From UBA3006 sp031401235 (lineage in GTDB: Bacteria; Actinomycetota; Acidimicrobiia; Acidimicrobiales; Ilumatobacteraceae), in contig JANNRJ010000001.1 of assembly GCA_031401235.1 (NCBI GenBank), forward strand, positions 1 through 64,000: 64,000 bases of DNA, in the 5' to 3' direction. This document shows positions 52,105 to 60,676 of this stretch, in pieces (position 1 is the stretch's first letter; every line of letters starts with the position of its first letter). Below the pieces are notes generated by a model. It saw nothing but the letters and a program-made list of their open reading frames with translations, searched no databases and was not told where the DNA came from. The translations under genes and the position numbers were made by a program.

Positions 52105-53181
52105 ATGGGCAGCATCTGGGATCCAATCGTTGGTCAGGATCGTGCCGTTGAACGCTTGGTGCAGTTGGCACGAAACCCTGTTCATGCGTATCTATTTGTC
52201 GGTCCTGAAGGTTGTGGAAAGGAAGAGGCGGCGCGCGCGTTTGCCACTCTGCTTGTAACTGGAAAAGACGATCCAACATCGCGCCAGGCCCAACTCATCG
52301 CCCGTGGCGCATTCGCCGATGTCAGCGAAGTTTTGCGAGAAGGTGCGGCAGTCGACAAAGATGAAGCCGACAGTATTGTTCGACAGTCAGCTACAACACC
52401 GACGGAAAGTCCTGTGAAGGTCGTCATCGTGCATGAAGTACACCTGATGCGCGATTCAGCGGCGGTTCGACTGCTCAAAACCATCGAAGAGCCGACGGAA
52501 ACGATGGTTTTCATTTTGCTCGCGGATCAAATAGTTCCACTGCTTTCCACTATTCATTCACGTTGTGTATTGCTGAATTTCGTGCGACCTGACGACGCAA
52601 CGATCGTTTCCGAACTCAAGAAACTTGGCGTGTCACATGACGTTGCAAAATCGATTGCCCACGCCGCCAACGGAAATATTCAACGCGCCCGCATGCTTGT
52701 CAGCGATAAATGGCTTGCCCAACGACAACAGGCATTTGCTGAGGTTCCATATCATCTTGATGGAACCGGCGCAACCGTGGCTCAGATCGTCGATGAATTA
52801 CTTGAGCACATCGACAATGCATCCGAACCATTGCTGACGGAGCACGCCAATGAATTGGAAGAACTAGAAGAACGAGTTGCGCTCACCGGTGAGCGTGGAA
52901 GTGGTCGAAAGGCACTTCAAGATCGTCACAAACGACAGGCACGAAAATTCAAAAGCGACGAGTTGCGCAGTGGTCTTAGCGCGATTGCAACCACTTATCA
53001 TTCGATCATCACGTCACCTACGCCTCACCCTGAGGCTGGTAAATACTCCGAAGCAATCGGGCGAATTCACAAAGCGATGAGCGCACTCGCTCTCAATGCC
53101 AACGAGACCTTGCTATTGCAAGCACTATTTCTGCAACTGCCCTCGCTCATGATGATGGTACGAGTTGCTCCAGTAAACTAG
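52105..53181 (+). CDS. holB: DNA polymerase III delta-prime subunit
   Basis: A 358-residue AAA+ clamp-loader subunit. It contains 'GQDRAVERLVQLARNPVHAYLFVGPEGCGKEEAARAF', a 'RLLKTIEEP' segment and 'TIHSRC' (SRC arginine-finger motif). It keeps a P-loop Lys. The four-cysteine zinc module of E. coli delta-prime is missing, with no Cys between the P-loop and the 'VVIVHEVH' Walker B-like region. The position after tmk supports the call. A tRNA-Thr follows 14 bp downstream. Confidence 0.9.
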   Translation: MGSIWDPIVGQDRAVERLVQLARNPVHAYLFVGPEGCGKEEAARAFATLLVTGKDDPTSRQAQLIARGAFADVSEVLREGAAVDKDEADSIVRQSATTPTESPVKVVIVHEVHLMRDSAAVRLLKTIEEPTETMVFILLADQIVPLLSTIHSRCVLLNFVRPDDATIVSELKKLGVSHDVAKSIAHAANGNIQRARMLVSDKWLAQRQQAFAEVPYHLDGTGATVAQIVDELLEHIDNASEPLLTEHANELEELEERVALTGERGSGRKALQDRHKRQARKFKSDELRSGLSAIATTYHSIITSPTPHPEAGKYSEAIGRIHKAMSALALNANETLLLQALFLQLPSLMMMVRVAPVN

Positions 53182-53195
53182 GTCGGCAATAACCC

Positions 53196-53267
53196 GCCCA
53201 GGTAGCTCAGGGGTAGAGCAACGCACTCGTAATGCGTAGGTCGTGAGTTCGATTCTCATCTTGGGCT
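53196..53267 (+). tRNA. tRNA-Thr (anticodon CGT)
   Basis: Acceptor GCCCAGG pairs with CTTGGGC (one G-T pair). The D arm is AGCTCAGGGGTAGAGCA, the anticodon loop CTCGTAA, the T arm contains TTCGATT. Anticodon CGT reads ACG. The discriminator is T; CCA is not encoded (CGA follows). Confidence 0.94.
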
Positions 53268-53270
53268 CGA

Positions 53271-54107
53271 TTATTTCAAGGTTGCGTTTTTAGTATCTTG
53301 GGCAACAAGAGATCCGTCCTTCGCCGAGAACTCCATCGCTGCAAATTGATACTCGCCAGGCGTAAGGTCTTCGATCACCACACTCCATGGCGTCCACGCC
53401 GGCCCTGCTTCGCCAGCAGTCGTCGAACCCTCCTGGAGTAGCTTCCCGTTCTGAAAAACTTTCCATACCACGTTTGCCTCGAAGGTGGAGGCAAGACCAC
53501 TAAGTGTGAATCCATTCGCATTCACCTGGACACCCTCTTCTGGGGAGGTAATCCAAACTGGTGCCACCACTTCATAGGCCGGTGCGCGCGTGAATGGTTT
53601 GCTCGCATCAACATGACCGGCGAGTGATTCAACTGTCTTGCCATCAACAGTCAGTGAGATTTTTGTTACCAGTGGCTCGGCAGCAGTAGCTGTCCAAACC
53701 AATTGGGCAATTGCGAGCGACTCACCTTCGGCACCGACATTTAACTTGCTAAATGTCAGATCAATAGTTGCCCCATCACCAGAAACTACGACGCTGTTGA
53801 TTGTTGTGTCCGCGGGCCAGAGAGAAACATAATCCGGATCCTTGGGCTCACTCGTGACAAGTGCCCGCAGCGCCGCCGTGATTGGATCGGGAGTGGCTTC
53901 AAGCAACGCGAATTCACGATACAGGCGAAACCCGCGGGAGGTATCAGCAACCCAATACTGCTCCAGCGCCATCGTCACTGGAGCCGGTTCTGTCGAAACA
54001 GAAATTGATGTCGAACTGAGAGTTGACGTTGTCCCACAGCCACCCAAACCCAGAAGTGTTGCCACCCCGACGACATGAGCCAGCTTCACCAGCACTTCCC
54101 TTTTCAT
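53271..54107 (-). CDS. GerMN/Gmad2-domain lipoprotein
   Basis: A 278-residue lipoprotein with lipobox 'LLGLGGC'. A GerMN domain ('RLYREFALLEATPDPITAALRALVT', 'DGATIDLTF') is followed by a C-terminal Gmad2 immunoglobulin-like domain ('WITSPEEGVQVNANGFTLSGLA'). Actinobacterial proteins of this type sit outside the membrane and are often linked to the LpqB/MtrAB setting; that partner is not here. The ATG at 54107 has little spacing to its ribosome site. GTG 54089 has a better AAGGGA site and would still leave a signal peptide. Confidence 0.83.
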   Translation of the reverse strand: MKREVLVKLAHVVGVATLLGLGGCGTTSTLSSTSISVSTEPAPVTMALEQYWVADTSRGFRLYREFALLEATPDPITAALRALVTSEPKDPDYVSLWPADTTINSVVVSGDGATIDLTFSKLNVGAEGESLAIAQLVWTATAAEPLVTKISLTVDGKTVESLAGHVDASKPFTRAPAYEVVAPVWITSPEEGVQVNANGFTLSGLASTFEANVVWKVFQNGKLLQEGSTTAGEAGPAWTPWSVVIEDLTPGEYQFAAMEFSAKDGSLVAQDTKNATLK

Positions 54108-54146
54108 TCCACCATTTTGCACCTTGTAGGTGGTGACGTTGCGGTT

Positions 54147-56570
54147 CTAGATTCGACGATTGCCACTTGAGCGCAAGGCAATGGTGAGGGCCACGAGGAA
54201 CATTGCGCCAACACAACCGATCCCAGTGGCGAGCATGTATTGAGCCGGACTTAGGGGCACGAGGTCATAGAGGCTCCTTAGTAACGGCACCGCGAACACG
54301 ATCGGGAGAACCAACCCCGAGCAAAGGGCGACTCCGATTGCGAGACTGAGTCGTCGTTGTTGGCCGCGTTCGGTGGTGGCTTCCGCACATGGAATAAACG
54401 TGAGCGCGGCAACAGCGAGCGCCAAGGTGGTAATACCACGACTCTCGGCGAGTGTCGCACCAATGAAGTGACGTCCCAGATAAAACCCGACCAATGCGGT
54501 GCCGCCAGCAATGACTCCGGCGGGAATCGTGAGTCGTAGCAATTCGGGAATAAAACGACCTTTGGGTGGGTCGGATCGGCGACCGACCACGCTGAGGATC
54601 ATGGCCGGAATCCCGATCGCGAATGTTGACAGCACCGAAAGATTACGAGGATTCAGCGGATAGTTAGGATCGCCGTTGGTGAATAGCGCGGCGAGCGTTA
54701 TCCCAGCGGTGATGGTGAGTGAATAGAACGTCTTTAGTAGAAATAGTCGGGCACCAACGGCGATCCCATCAATGATGCGGCGACCTTCACGAACCGCGTC
54801 GGGGAGTTTGGCGAATTCACCTTCGAGCATGATCAGTGAGGCCACAGCTTGGGCGGCAGCGGTTCCCTCTTGTAAAGCAATTCCTAGGTCCGCGGCTCGT
54901 AAAGCGAGAACATCGTTCACTCCATCGCCAGTCATGGCGACAAAGTGACCGCGGCCACGTAACGCCTCAATGATCGCTTTCTTTTGCTGCGGATTGACCC
55001 TTCCAAAGACTTGGGTCACGTCGACTAAAAGTTGTTGCTGTGTCGGATCCAATGCGTCCAGTGCGTCTCCGGTAGTTGCACTTTCGGCATTGAAACCGAC
55101 CTGGCTTGCCAGTGCCTTGACGGTGTCGGGGTTGTCCCCCGAAATGAGTTTGAGTGTCACGCCTTGCTCACGAAAATACGCCAGCGTTTCGGCTGCACCG
55201 ACACGTAGGACGTCATCGAACACAATCACGCCGAGCAGACGCGTTGGCGGTGGTTCTGCCAGATGACCGTCGATGCTCAGCGTGGCGGGATCTACCGCAC
55301 CGATCGCCACAACTCGCCGGCCACGTCGGGTTGCAGTTTCCACGGCTGTGGACACGGATCCGAGATCGGGGAAAACTTCTGGGGCACCAAGTATCCATGC
55401 TTCAATTTCATCGGGACCGCGAATTGCGAGACCACTCCAGCGACGCGCCGAGGAGAATGGCACGGCCCCAACCACTGGTTCTGCCGCGGCGGTAAAGGTC
55501 TCGGCGAGTGCCGCTACCGTACGATTCGGTGTCGACGTTGAAGCCCCGAATCGACCGAGCACAGATTCAAGTTCCATCCGACTCACGCCACTAGCCGGAA
55601 CGACGTCGCTAACAGTGAGACGGTTTTCCGTGATGGTGCCGGTTTTGTCCAAGCAAAGAATGTCAACGCGGGCGATTGACTCCACCGCGTCGAGACGGCT
55701 TGCCACCAATCCGCGCTGGGCAAGCCGCATCGCACCGAGCGCGAAACGCGCGCTCGTCAGCAGAAGAAGTCCTTCGGGTAATACGGAAACGGCAGCGGTG
55801 ACGGTACCGCGAACGATCTCTAACGTGCCGAGGCCATGTCTCAGTTGAACCGCGATATATATGAGGAGTATCGGCGTGGCAATTAATGCGATCTTGGTCA
55901 ACAGACCGATGAGATCCCGTTGTATCGAAGAGTTGGTTTCGCGGTCCGCCTGAGCCTCGGCGGTGAGTTTCGCCGCTGTCGAATCGCGCCCGACTCGTTC
56001 GGCCCGATACACGCCGGTACCGGCGACGACAAAGGTACCGGAAATGACCGAGTCACCGACTTGTTTGGCGACCGGATCGGATTCGCCGGTGAGACTCGAC
56101 TCGTCAACTTCCAGACCGGCGACATCGAGTAGCGGTCCATCTGCAACAACTTGGTCACCGGGTTCCAATACACAAATATCGTCGCCGACTACCTCATGAA
56201 CTCGAATAGACACCATCTGTCCGTCACGTCGAACCATCACCTTCGGCGTGACGAGCACGGTGAGTCGGTCGAGCTCTCGCTTGGCGAGCAGTTCCTCAGT
56301 GATTCCAATGGCGATGTTGAGTACAAGTGGAAGCGCAAAGAGCGCATCCAAATGCGCCCCAACCGCTACGACAGCGAAAGTTGCCACGGCAAATACCAAA
56401 TTGATCGGACTAAGCAGGTTGCGGGAGAGGATGCGCCGAACAGGTGGGCTAGCAGATGGTGGAGCGAGATTTGTTCGTCCTGAAGTTACCCGCTGTCGAA
56501 CCTCTTCGATCGACAATCCACGCTCCACTGCCACGGTCGTACCTTTAATATTCATTTTGGCAATACTCAT
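54147..56570 (-). CDS. P-type cation ATPase, CtpE-like
   Basis: An 807-residue HAD-type P-ATPase with 'SSLTGESDPV', 'LDKTGTITENR', 'ISGDNPDTVKALA' and 'TGDGVNDVLALRAADLGIA' (hinge motif). The transmembrane 'SVLPEGLLLLTSARFALGAM' has the PEGL form of P2-type pumps. No CPC or HMA domain. It is closest in layout to mycobacterial CtpE, a Ca2+ importer; the ion here is inferred. The second half has several hydrophobic helices near the C-terminus. Confidence 0.85.
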   Translation of the reverse strand: MSIAKMNIKGTTVAVERGLSIEEVRQRVTSGRTNLAPPSASPPVRRILSRNLLSPINLVFAVATFAVVAVGAHLDALFALPLVLNIAIGITEELLAKRELDRLTVLVTPKVMVRRDGQMVSIRVHEVVGDDICVLEPGDQVVADGPLLDVAGLEVDESSLTGESDPVAKQVGDSVISGTFVVAGTGVYRAERVGRDSTAAKLTAEAQADRETNSSIQRDLIGLLTKIALIATPILLIYIAVQLRHGLGTLEIVRGTVTAAVSVLPEGLLLLTSARFALGAMRLAQRGLVASRLDAVESIARVDILCLDKTGTITENRLTVSDVVPASGVSRMELESVLGRFGASTSTPNRTVAALAETFTAAAEPVVGAVPFSSARRWSGLAIRGPDEIEAWILGAPEVFPDLGSVSTAVETATRRGRRVVAIGAVDPATLSIDGHLAEPPPTRLLGVIVFDDVLRVGAAETLAYFREQGVTLKLISGDNPDTVKALASQVGFNAESATTGDALDALDPTQQQLLVDVTQVFGRVNPQQKKAIIEALRGRGHFVAMTGDGVNDVLALRAADLGIALQEGTAAAQAVASLIMLEGEFAKLPDAVREGRRIIDGIAVGARLFLLKTFYSLTITAGITLAALFTNGDPNYPLNPRNLSVLSTFAIGIPAMILSVVGRRSDPPKGRFIPELLRLTIPAGVIAGGTALVGFYLGRHFIGATLAESRGITTLALAVAALTFIPCAEATTERGQQRRLSLAIGVALCSGLVLPIVFAVPLLRSLYDLVPLSPAQYMLATGIGCVGAMFLVALTIALRSSGNRRI

Positions 56571-56589
56571 TTTGGACTCAAATAACCGA

Positions 56590-58098
56590 TCAGTTCAGAA
56601 CGCGACCCTGGCGAACGAACTCCACGGCCAATTCCAGTTCTGGCGAGAGGAATCGATCAGGACCTGGGCCAGCCACGACTTCGCGCAATCGATCACGTAC
56701 TGCACCGGTCACGGGGCCGGGTTGAAGTGGCGAGCGTAAGTCAAGTGCGCGAGCTGAAGCGACCAACTCAATGGCGATGATCCTGGACAGATTCTCAATT
56801 CCACGAAGTAATTTACGGCCAGCACTCCAGCCCATTGAGACGTGATCTTCTTGCATGGCCGAACTAGGAATTGAGTCAACACTCGCCGGTACGGCAAGAC
56901 GCTTATTTTCAGACACAAGAGCCGCCTGAGTGTATTGGGCGATCATCAAACCAGAGTCAACTCCTGGATCATCAGCCAAAAATGGCGGCAGTCCATTGGA
57001 ACGCGATTTATCGAGTATCCGATCGGTGCGCCGTTCGGACATCGACCCAAGATCGGCGACCGCGATGGCAAGAAAGTCGAGCACATACCCAATCGGTGCG
57101 CCGTGAAAATTTCCGTTCGAACTGACACGACCATCGGGTAACACCACGGGATTATCGATCGTGGCGGCAAGTTCGCGTGTCGCTACGAGCAGTGCGTGCG
57201 ATATCGTGTCGCGCATTGCACCCGATACTTGCGGAGCACAGCGTAGAGAATACGCATCTTGAACGCGATCATCGTCGTATAGGTGTGATGCCACGATCGG
57301 GGAATCTTTAAGTGCGGCAAACATATTGGATGCACTAATTACTTGTCCAGGATGGGGGCGCAATGGCTCGTGCAATTCAGGCGCAAATACTGCATCGGTG
57401 CCGAGCAATGCTTCGACACTCATTGCTGCCACGACATCGAACGAGTCGCACAACATATTTAGATCGGCAATGGCAAGAATGAGCATGCCCAGCATTCCGT
57501 CGGTGCCATTTATGAGTGCCAGACCTTCTTTCTCTCGCAGTTCAATCGGGGTGATGCCCGCTTGGTTGAGCAAATCATGTACGGGTCGCCAAGTTCCATT
57601 GGCATCTACGGCTTCGCCTTCACCCATCAGTACCAGCGCACAATGTGCCAGTGGTGCAAGATCCCCACTGCAACCAAGCGAACCGAATTCGCGTACCACA
57701 GGTGTAATGCCTGCATTAAGTAGTGCAGCCATCGTTTGGGCGACGATTGGCCGAACTCCAGTCCGACCCGAACATAATGTCTTCAAACGAAGGGTGATGA
57801 GTGCGCGAACTACTTCCCGTTCCACGGGTTTGCCAACACCAGCTGCATGCGAACGAATGAGCGAGCGTTGCAACTGAGCGCGCAACTCGGGCGCGACATG
57901 ACGAGTGGCGAGCGCACCGAAGCCTGTGGAAATACCATATACCGGTTCTGGCGACAGAGATAGTGCGTCGATATATGCACGCGCTGTGGTTAGTGCCGCG
58001 ATGGCCCCATCAGATAGAACGACCTTCGCATTGTGGCGGGAAATGGCGACGACATCATCGATGGTCATGCCAACGGCATTGATCACAATGTCAGACAT
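56590..58098 (-). CDS. hutH: Histidine ammonia-lyase
   Basis: A 502-residue aromatic amino acid ammonia-lyase. 'VYGISTGFGALA' (N-terminal Tyr), 'GSLGCSGDLAPLAH' and 'QEDHVSMGWSA' are present. The MIO prosthetic group forms from residues 143-145, usually Ala-Ser-Gly, here Cys-Ser-Gly; the variant also occurs, as I recall, in Streptomyces HutH. It turns histidine into urocanate. The start lies 11 bp after the selenoprotein gene stop on the same strand, so they probably share a transcript. Other hut genes are not in the window. Confidence 0.93.
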   Translation of the reverse strand: MSDIVINAVGMTIDDVVAISRHNAKVVLSDGAIAALTTARAYIDALSLSPEPVYGISTGFGALATRHVAPELRAQLQRSLIRSHAAGVGKPVEREVVRALITLRLKTLCSGRTGVRPIVAQTMAALLNAGITPVVREFGSLGCSGDLAPLAHCALVLMGEGEAVDANGTWRPVHDLLNQAGITPIELREKEGLALINGTDGMLGMLILAIADLNMLCDSFDVVAAMSVEALLGTDAVFAPELHEPLRPHPGQVISASNMFAALKDSPIVASHLYDDDRVQDAYSLRCAPQVSGAMRDTISHALLVATRELAATIDNPVVLPDGRVSSNGNFHGAPIGYVLDFLAIAVADLGSMSERRTDRILDKSRSNGLPPFLADDPGVDSGLMIAQYTQAALVSENKRLAVPASVDSIPSSAMQEDHVSMGWSAGRKLLRGIENLSRIIAIELVASARALDLRSPLQPGPVTGAVRDRLREVVAGPGPDRFLSPELELAVEFVRQGRVLN

Positions 58099-58109
58099 AT
58101 GCCGACTTA

Positions 58110-58388
58110 TCAGCGGTCGTAGATTGGGACGTCAGCGCCAACGAAGTTTTTAAATAGTTGAAGAACTTCTCCTGGTTCGGCGTGACGTTTGATGGCGTGC
58201 TTCGAAAACAACATCTGCCCGTCAACTTCAACATCAAATACTCCTTTTTCGCCCATTGTCAGGGTGAGATCAATGATGACGTGCTGGTAGTCACGAATGA
58301 GATCTGAAATCGCGCTCACGGCGCGATCGGAATAGTCTCAAGGAACGCAATAAGTGATTCGGATGTTGTGTTTTTGTGGTATCGCCAT
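58110..58388 (-). CDS. SelW/Rdx-family selenoprotein (CxxU), UGA read as Sec
   Basis: A 92-residue SelT/SelW/SelH (Rdx) protein read from ATG 58388 through TGA at codon 17 (58340-58338). The redox motif is 'ITYC14-V-P-U17-DYSDRA', in the place where cysteine homologues have CxxC. The body has 'GVFDVEVDGQMLFSKH' and 'EPGEVLQLF', the family core. Reading only from GTG 58319 would remove the redox centre and the first strand. A hairpin 10 nt after the TGA and a tRNA-Sec at 40522-40427 support recoding. The real stop at 58112-58110 is also TGA. A TTG at 58397 is an alternative start. Rdx proteins are thiol/selenol redox proteins; the partner is unknown. Confidence 0.88.
58309..58340 (-). promoter_or_regulatory. 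Bacterial SECIS hairpin
   Basis: On the minus strand TGA is followed by 10 nt, then ATCGCGC, loop CGTGA, and GCGCGAT: a perfect 7-bp stem, extendable by one G-T pair. The loop has G at its second base, and the apical loop begins 17 nt after the TGA, within the known bacterial SECIS limits. It lies within the coding sequence, as bacterial SECIS elements do. Confidence 0.85.
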
Positions 58389-59628
58389 GGTCAGCAATCT
58401 AGTTCAGGCGCTATGGCAGTCATTCCCCGTCGCACCCTCATGGCAGACTACGGAAGTGGAAATTCTTGTTGGACTTCTCATTGTCTGTGTCATTGCCCTC
58501 GGGGTACTACTTTTTCGACGGCAGGCTGGAGTGCCACCGACAATGGTGCCTAGTGCTCCGGTAAGCGACCAAATGGCTCTCGTTGATGCGGTACGCACGG
58601 CTGTTGATGCCCAGATTCGACAAGTGACTCAAGAAGCGCTGAACAACGTCAACAATCAAGTCGACCGCCTCTACCAAGCACGGTCGCAAACACTTACCAG
58701 TGACACCAAGTCACTTCTCGATCCGGTGGCTACTCAAATACAAGAACTTCGTGGTGCTGTTACAAGTTTGCAATCGTCGTATGACGAGAACAAGGGACTG
58801 AGCAACATCATTAGCACCCAAATTACGCAACTAACTGACACTACGGCCGCACTCCATGGGGCGCTCAAATCAAGCAGTGCTCGTGGTGCATGGGGCGAGC
58901 AGCAGCTACGAAACGTCATCGAATTGGCTGGCATGGAGCCATACTGCGATTTTGACGAACAAACAACTCTCAGTAACAATGATCGACTACAGCGACCAGA
59001 TGCAGTCGTGCGCCTTCCCAACGACAGTCGCGTTGTGATTGATGCCAAGACTCCACTCGACGCATATTTGCGTGCTCAAGAAGCGCCCGATACAGCGACC
59101 CAACAACGCTTTCTCCAAGATCATGCCAAGGCGGTGCGCGATCATGCTCGCGTGCTCGCCGACAAAAAGTATTGGACTCAATTCGATCGAGCCCCCGAAT
59201 ACGTCATCATGTTCATTCCCGGCGAATCATTTCTTTCAGATGCGCTACGTGCCGATCCGGCACTGCTTGAAGTTGCGATGCGAAGTCGAGTGCTCATCGC
59301 CTCTCCGGTGAACCTGCTCGCACTTCTGCTCGCCGTTGCCAAAGGTTGGCAAGCCTTCCAAATTGCTGAACACGCCGAAAAAATTGCCCAGCTCGGAAAA
59401 GAACTTTACGAACGGGTCGACACCGTGCTCGAACATATCGACAAAACAGGACGCGGACTCGAAACGGCAGTCAGGGCTTACAATTCAATGGTGGGTTCAA
59501 TGGAAAGTCGCGTATTGCCAACGCTGCGCAAATTTAAGGAAACTGGAATTGCAGTTGGCGAAGTCGAGGATCCAAAATCCATTGACACCGCACCCCGCCA
59601 ACTTTCGGCCCCCGAACTTAATGGCTGA
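58387..59628 (+). CDS. rmuC: DNA recombination protein RmuC
   Basis: A 413-residue RmuC. One N-terminal membrane helix ('LVGLLIVCVIALGVLLF') is followed by a coiled-coil region and the RmuC nuclease-like core with 'GAWGEQQLRNVIELAGM', 'RPDAVVRLPNDSRVVIDAK' and 'EYVIMFIPGESF'. It limits inversions in DNA. ATG 58387 overlaps the divergent selenoprotein ATG in CCATGG, so the true start may be the GTG at 58456, just ahead of the helix. The sigma factor gene begins within its 3' end. Confidence 0.88.
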   Translation: MVSNLVQALWQSFPVAPSWQTTEVEILVGLLIVCVIALGVLLFRRQAGVPPTMVPSAPVSDQMALVDAVRTAVDAQIRQVTQEALNNVNNQVDRLYQARSQTLTSDTKSLLDPVATQIQELRGAVTSLQSSYDENKGLSNIISTQITQLTDTTAALHGALKSSSARGAWGEQQLRNVIELAGMEPYCDFDEQTTLSNNDRLQRPDAVVRLPNDSRVVIDAKTPLDAYLRAQEAPDTATQQRFLQDHAKAVRDHARVLADKKYWTQFDRAPEYVIMFIPGESFLSDALRADPALLEVAMRSRVLIASPVNLLALLLAVAKGWQAFQIAEHAEKIAQLGKELYERVDTVLEHIDKTGRGLETAVRAYNSMVGSMESRVLPTLRKFKETGIAVGEVEDPKSIDTAPRQLSAPELNG

Positions 59629-60223
59629 CCGTACTTTGTTTACAGAGACGGCAATGCAATTTGCCCCGAGTCTGTACACAACAGCACTGCGAATGACACG
59701 AAACTCGGCTGACGCGCAGGATTTAGTTCAAGAGACATACCTCAAGGCGTATCGAAGTTTTGCAACATTTGATGAAGGTACAAACCTACGAGCATGGCTG
59801 TTTCGCATTCTCACCAACACGTTCATTAACAATTATCGGGCCAAGCAACGTCGTCCCCAAGAGGCCGAACTCAAAGATGTGGAAAATCTCTATCTGTACA
59901 ATCGACTTCCGCAATTGGCTCAAATTTCTAGTAGCGCCGAGGATCAACTTATGAACATGTTTGCTGGATCAGAAGTCCGCGAGGCATTAGAGAGTCTTCC
60001 TGAGTCATTCCTTATGCCCGTTTTGCTCAGTGATGTTGAACAGTTTTCCTACAAAGAAATCGCCGAAATTCTTGAAATTCCGATCGGAACCGTGATGTCG
60101 CGATTGCATCGAGGAAGAAAAGCCCTCCAGGAAGCGTTGTATGAATATGCAATGACCCGACATCTTGTTTCCCAGCAAACACTTGCCGAACATTCACCGT
60201 CGTCTAATACATCAACTAACTGA
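59621..60223 (+). CDS. sigH: ECF sigma factor, SigH/SigR type
   Basis: A 200-residue sigma factor with region 2 ('LYTTALRMTRNSADAQDLVQETYLKAYRSF', 'GTNLRAWLFRILTN') and region 4 ('YKEIAEILEIPIGTVMSRLHRGRKAL'). The presence of a zinc anti-sigma gene directly after it marks the SigH/SigR oxidative-stress group. ATG 59621 overlaps the rmuC stop by 8 bp; the open frame upstream is inside rmuC and is not used. Confidence 0.92.
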   Translation: MADRTLFTETAMQFAPSLYTTALRMTRNSADAQDLVQETYLKAYRSFATFDEGTNLRAWLFRILTNTFINNYRAKQRRPQEAELKDVENLYLYNRLPQLAQISSSAEDQLMNMFAGSEVREALESLPESFLMPVLLSDVEQFSYKEIAEILEIPIGTVMSRLHRGRKALQEALYEYAMTRHLVSQQTLAEHSPSSNTSTN

Positions 60224-60239
60224 AAGGAATACGAGGACC

Positions 60240-60491
60240 ATGGCCGACTGCAATGAGACCCTTAAAGACCTCGACCGATTCCTTGATAGTGAACTCGCCA
60301 CCGGGAAACTTGAGCACTTAACCGCTCATCTTGGCGGCTGTGTCGATTGTCAGCAAACATTTGAATTCCATGCTGAATTACGGCAGATAGTGCGACAAGC
60401 AGCGCAACACGAACCGCTTCCAGAGAGTTTGGTAGATCGGATCAAAGAGTGCTTCGGTACCGATCTATCCGACGAATCAGACCCACGGTAA
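60240..60491 (+). CDS. Zinc anti-sigma factor, RsrA/RshA-like
   Basis: An 83-residue ZAS protein with the H-x3-C-x2-C signature 'HLGGCVDC' and an extra Cys in 'MADCNETLKDLDRFLD', giving the set used in redox sensing by RsrA. It binds and holds the sigma factor encoded 16 bp upstream and releases it on thiol oxidation (family knowledge). ATG 60240 follows a GAGGA site at short spacing. Confidence 0.88.
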   Translation: MADCNETLKDLDRFLDSELATGKLEHLTAHLGGCVDCQQTFEFHAELRQIVRQAAQHEPLPESLVDRIKECFGTDLSDESDPR

Positions 60492-60513
60492 GCATTTCGC
60501 TATTCTATTAATC

Positions 60514-60663
60514 ATGATTGCTGCAGAAGTTTGGCATTATTGGCTTGGTCTCATTTTGTTAGTAGTGGGTGTTGCATCTGTAGTCGGTCTTGTCGGCGGC
60601 TATCTCAAGCAAGTGACCGCAATGAAGTACCCCAACCGACGCCAACGACAATCACAGAAATAG
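60514..60663 (+). CDS. Small membrane protein, 49 aa
   Basis: A 49-residue protein: ATG 60514, one strongly hydrophobic helix ('WLGLILLVVGVASVVGLVGGYL') and a basic tail ('KYPNRRQRQSQK'), stop TAG at 60663. Too short for most gene finders. It sits between the anti-sigma gene and tilS. Similar single-helix proteins occur in actinobacteria at this position, from memory. Function unknown. Confidence 0.65.
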   Translation: MIAAEVWHYWLGLILLVVGVASVVGLVGGYLKQVTAMKYPNRRQRQSQK

Positions 60664-60676
60664 CACTGCGAGGCAC

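Noticed and set aside
58110..58319. A stand-alone 69-residue protein starting at GTG 58319
   Set aside because: It would begin in the middle of the SelW fold, right after the redox motif. The upstream TGA readthrough with CxxU, hairpin and tRNA-Sec explains the locus better.
59336..59620. Long N-terminal extension of the sigma factor from ATG 59336
   Set aside because: This frame lies inside rmuC and encodes no sigma features; the sigma factor begins at ATG 59621.
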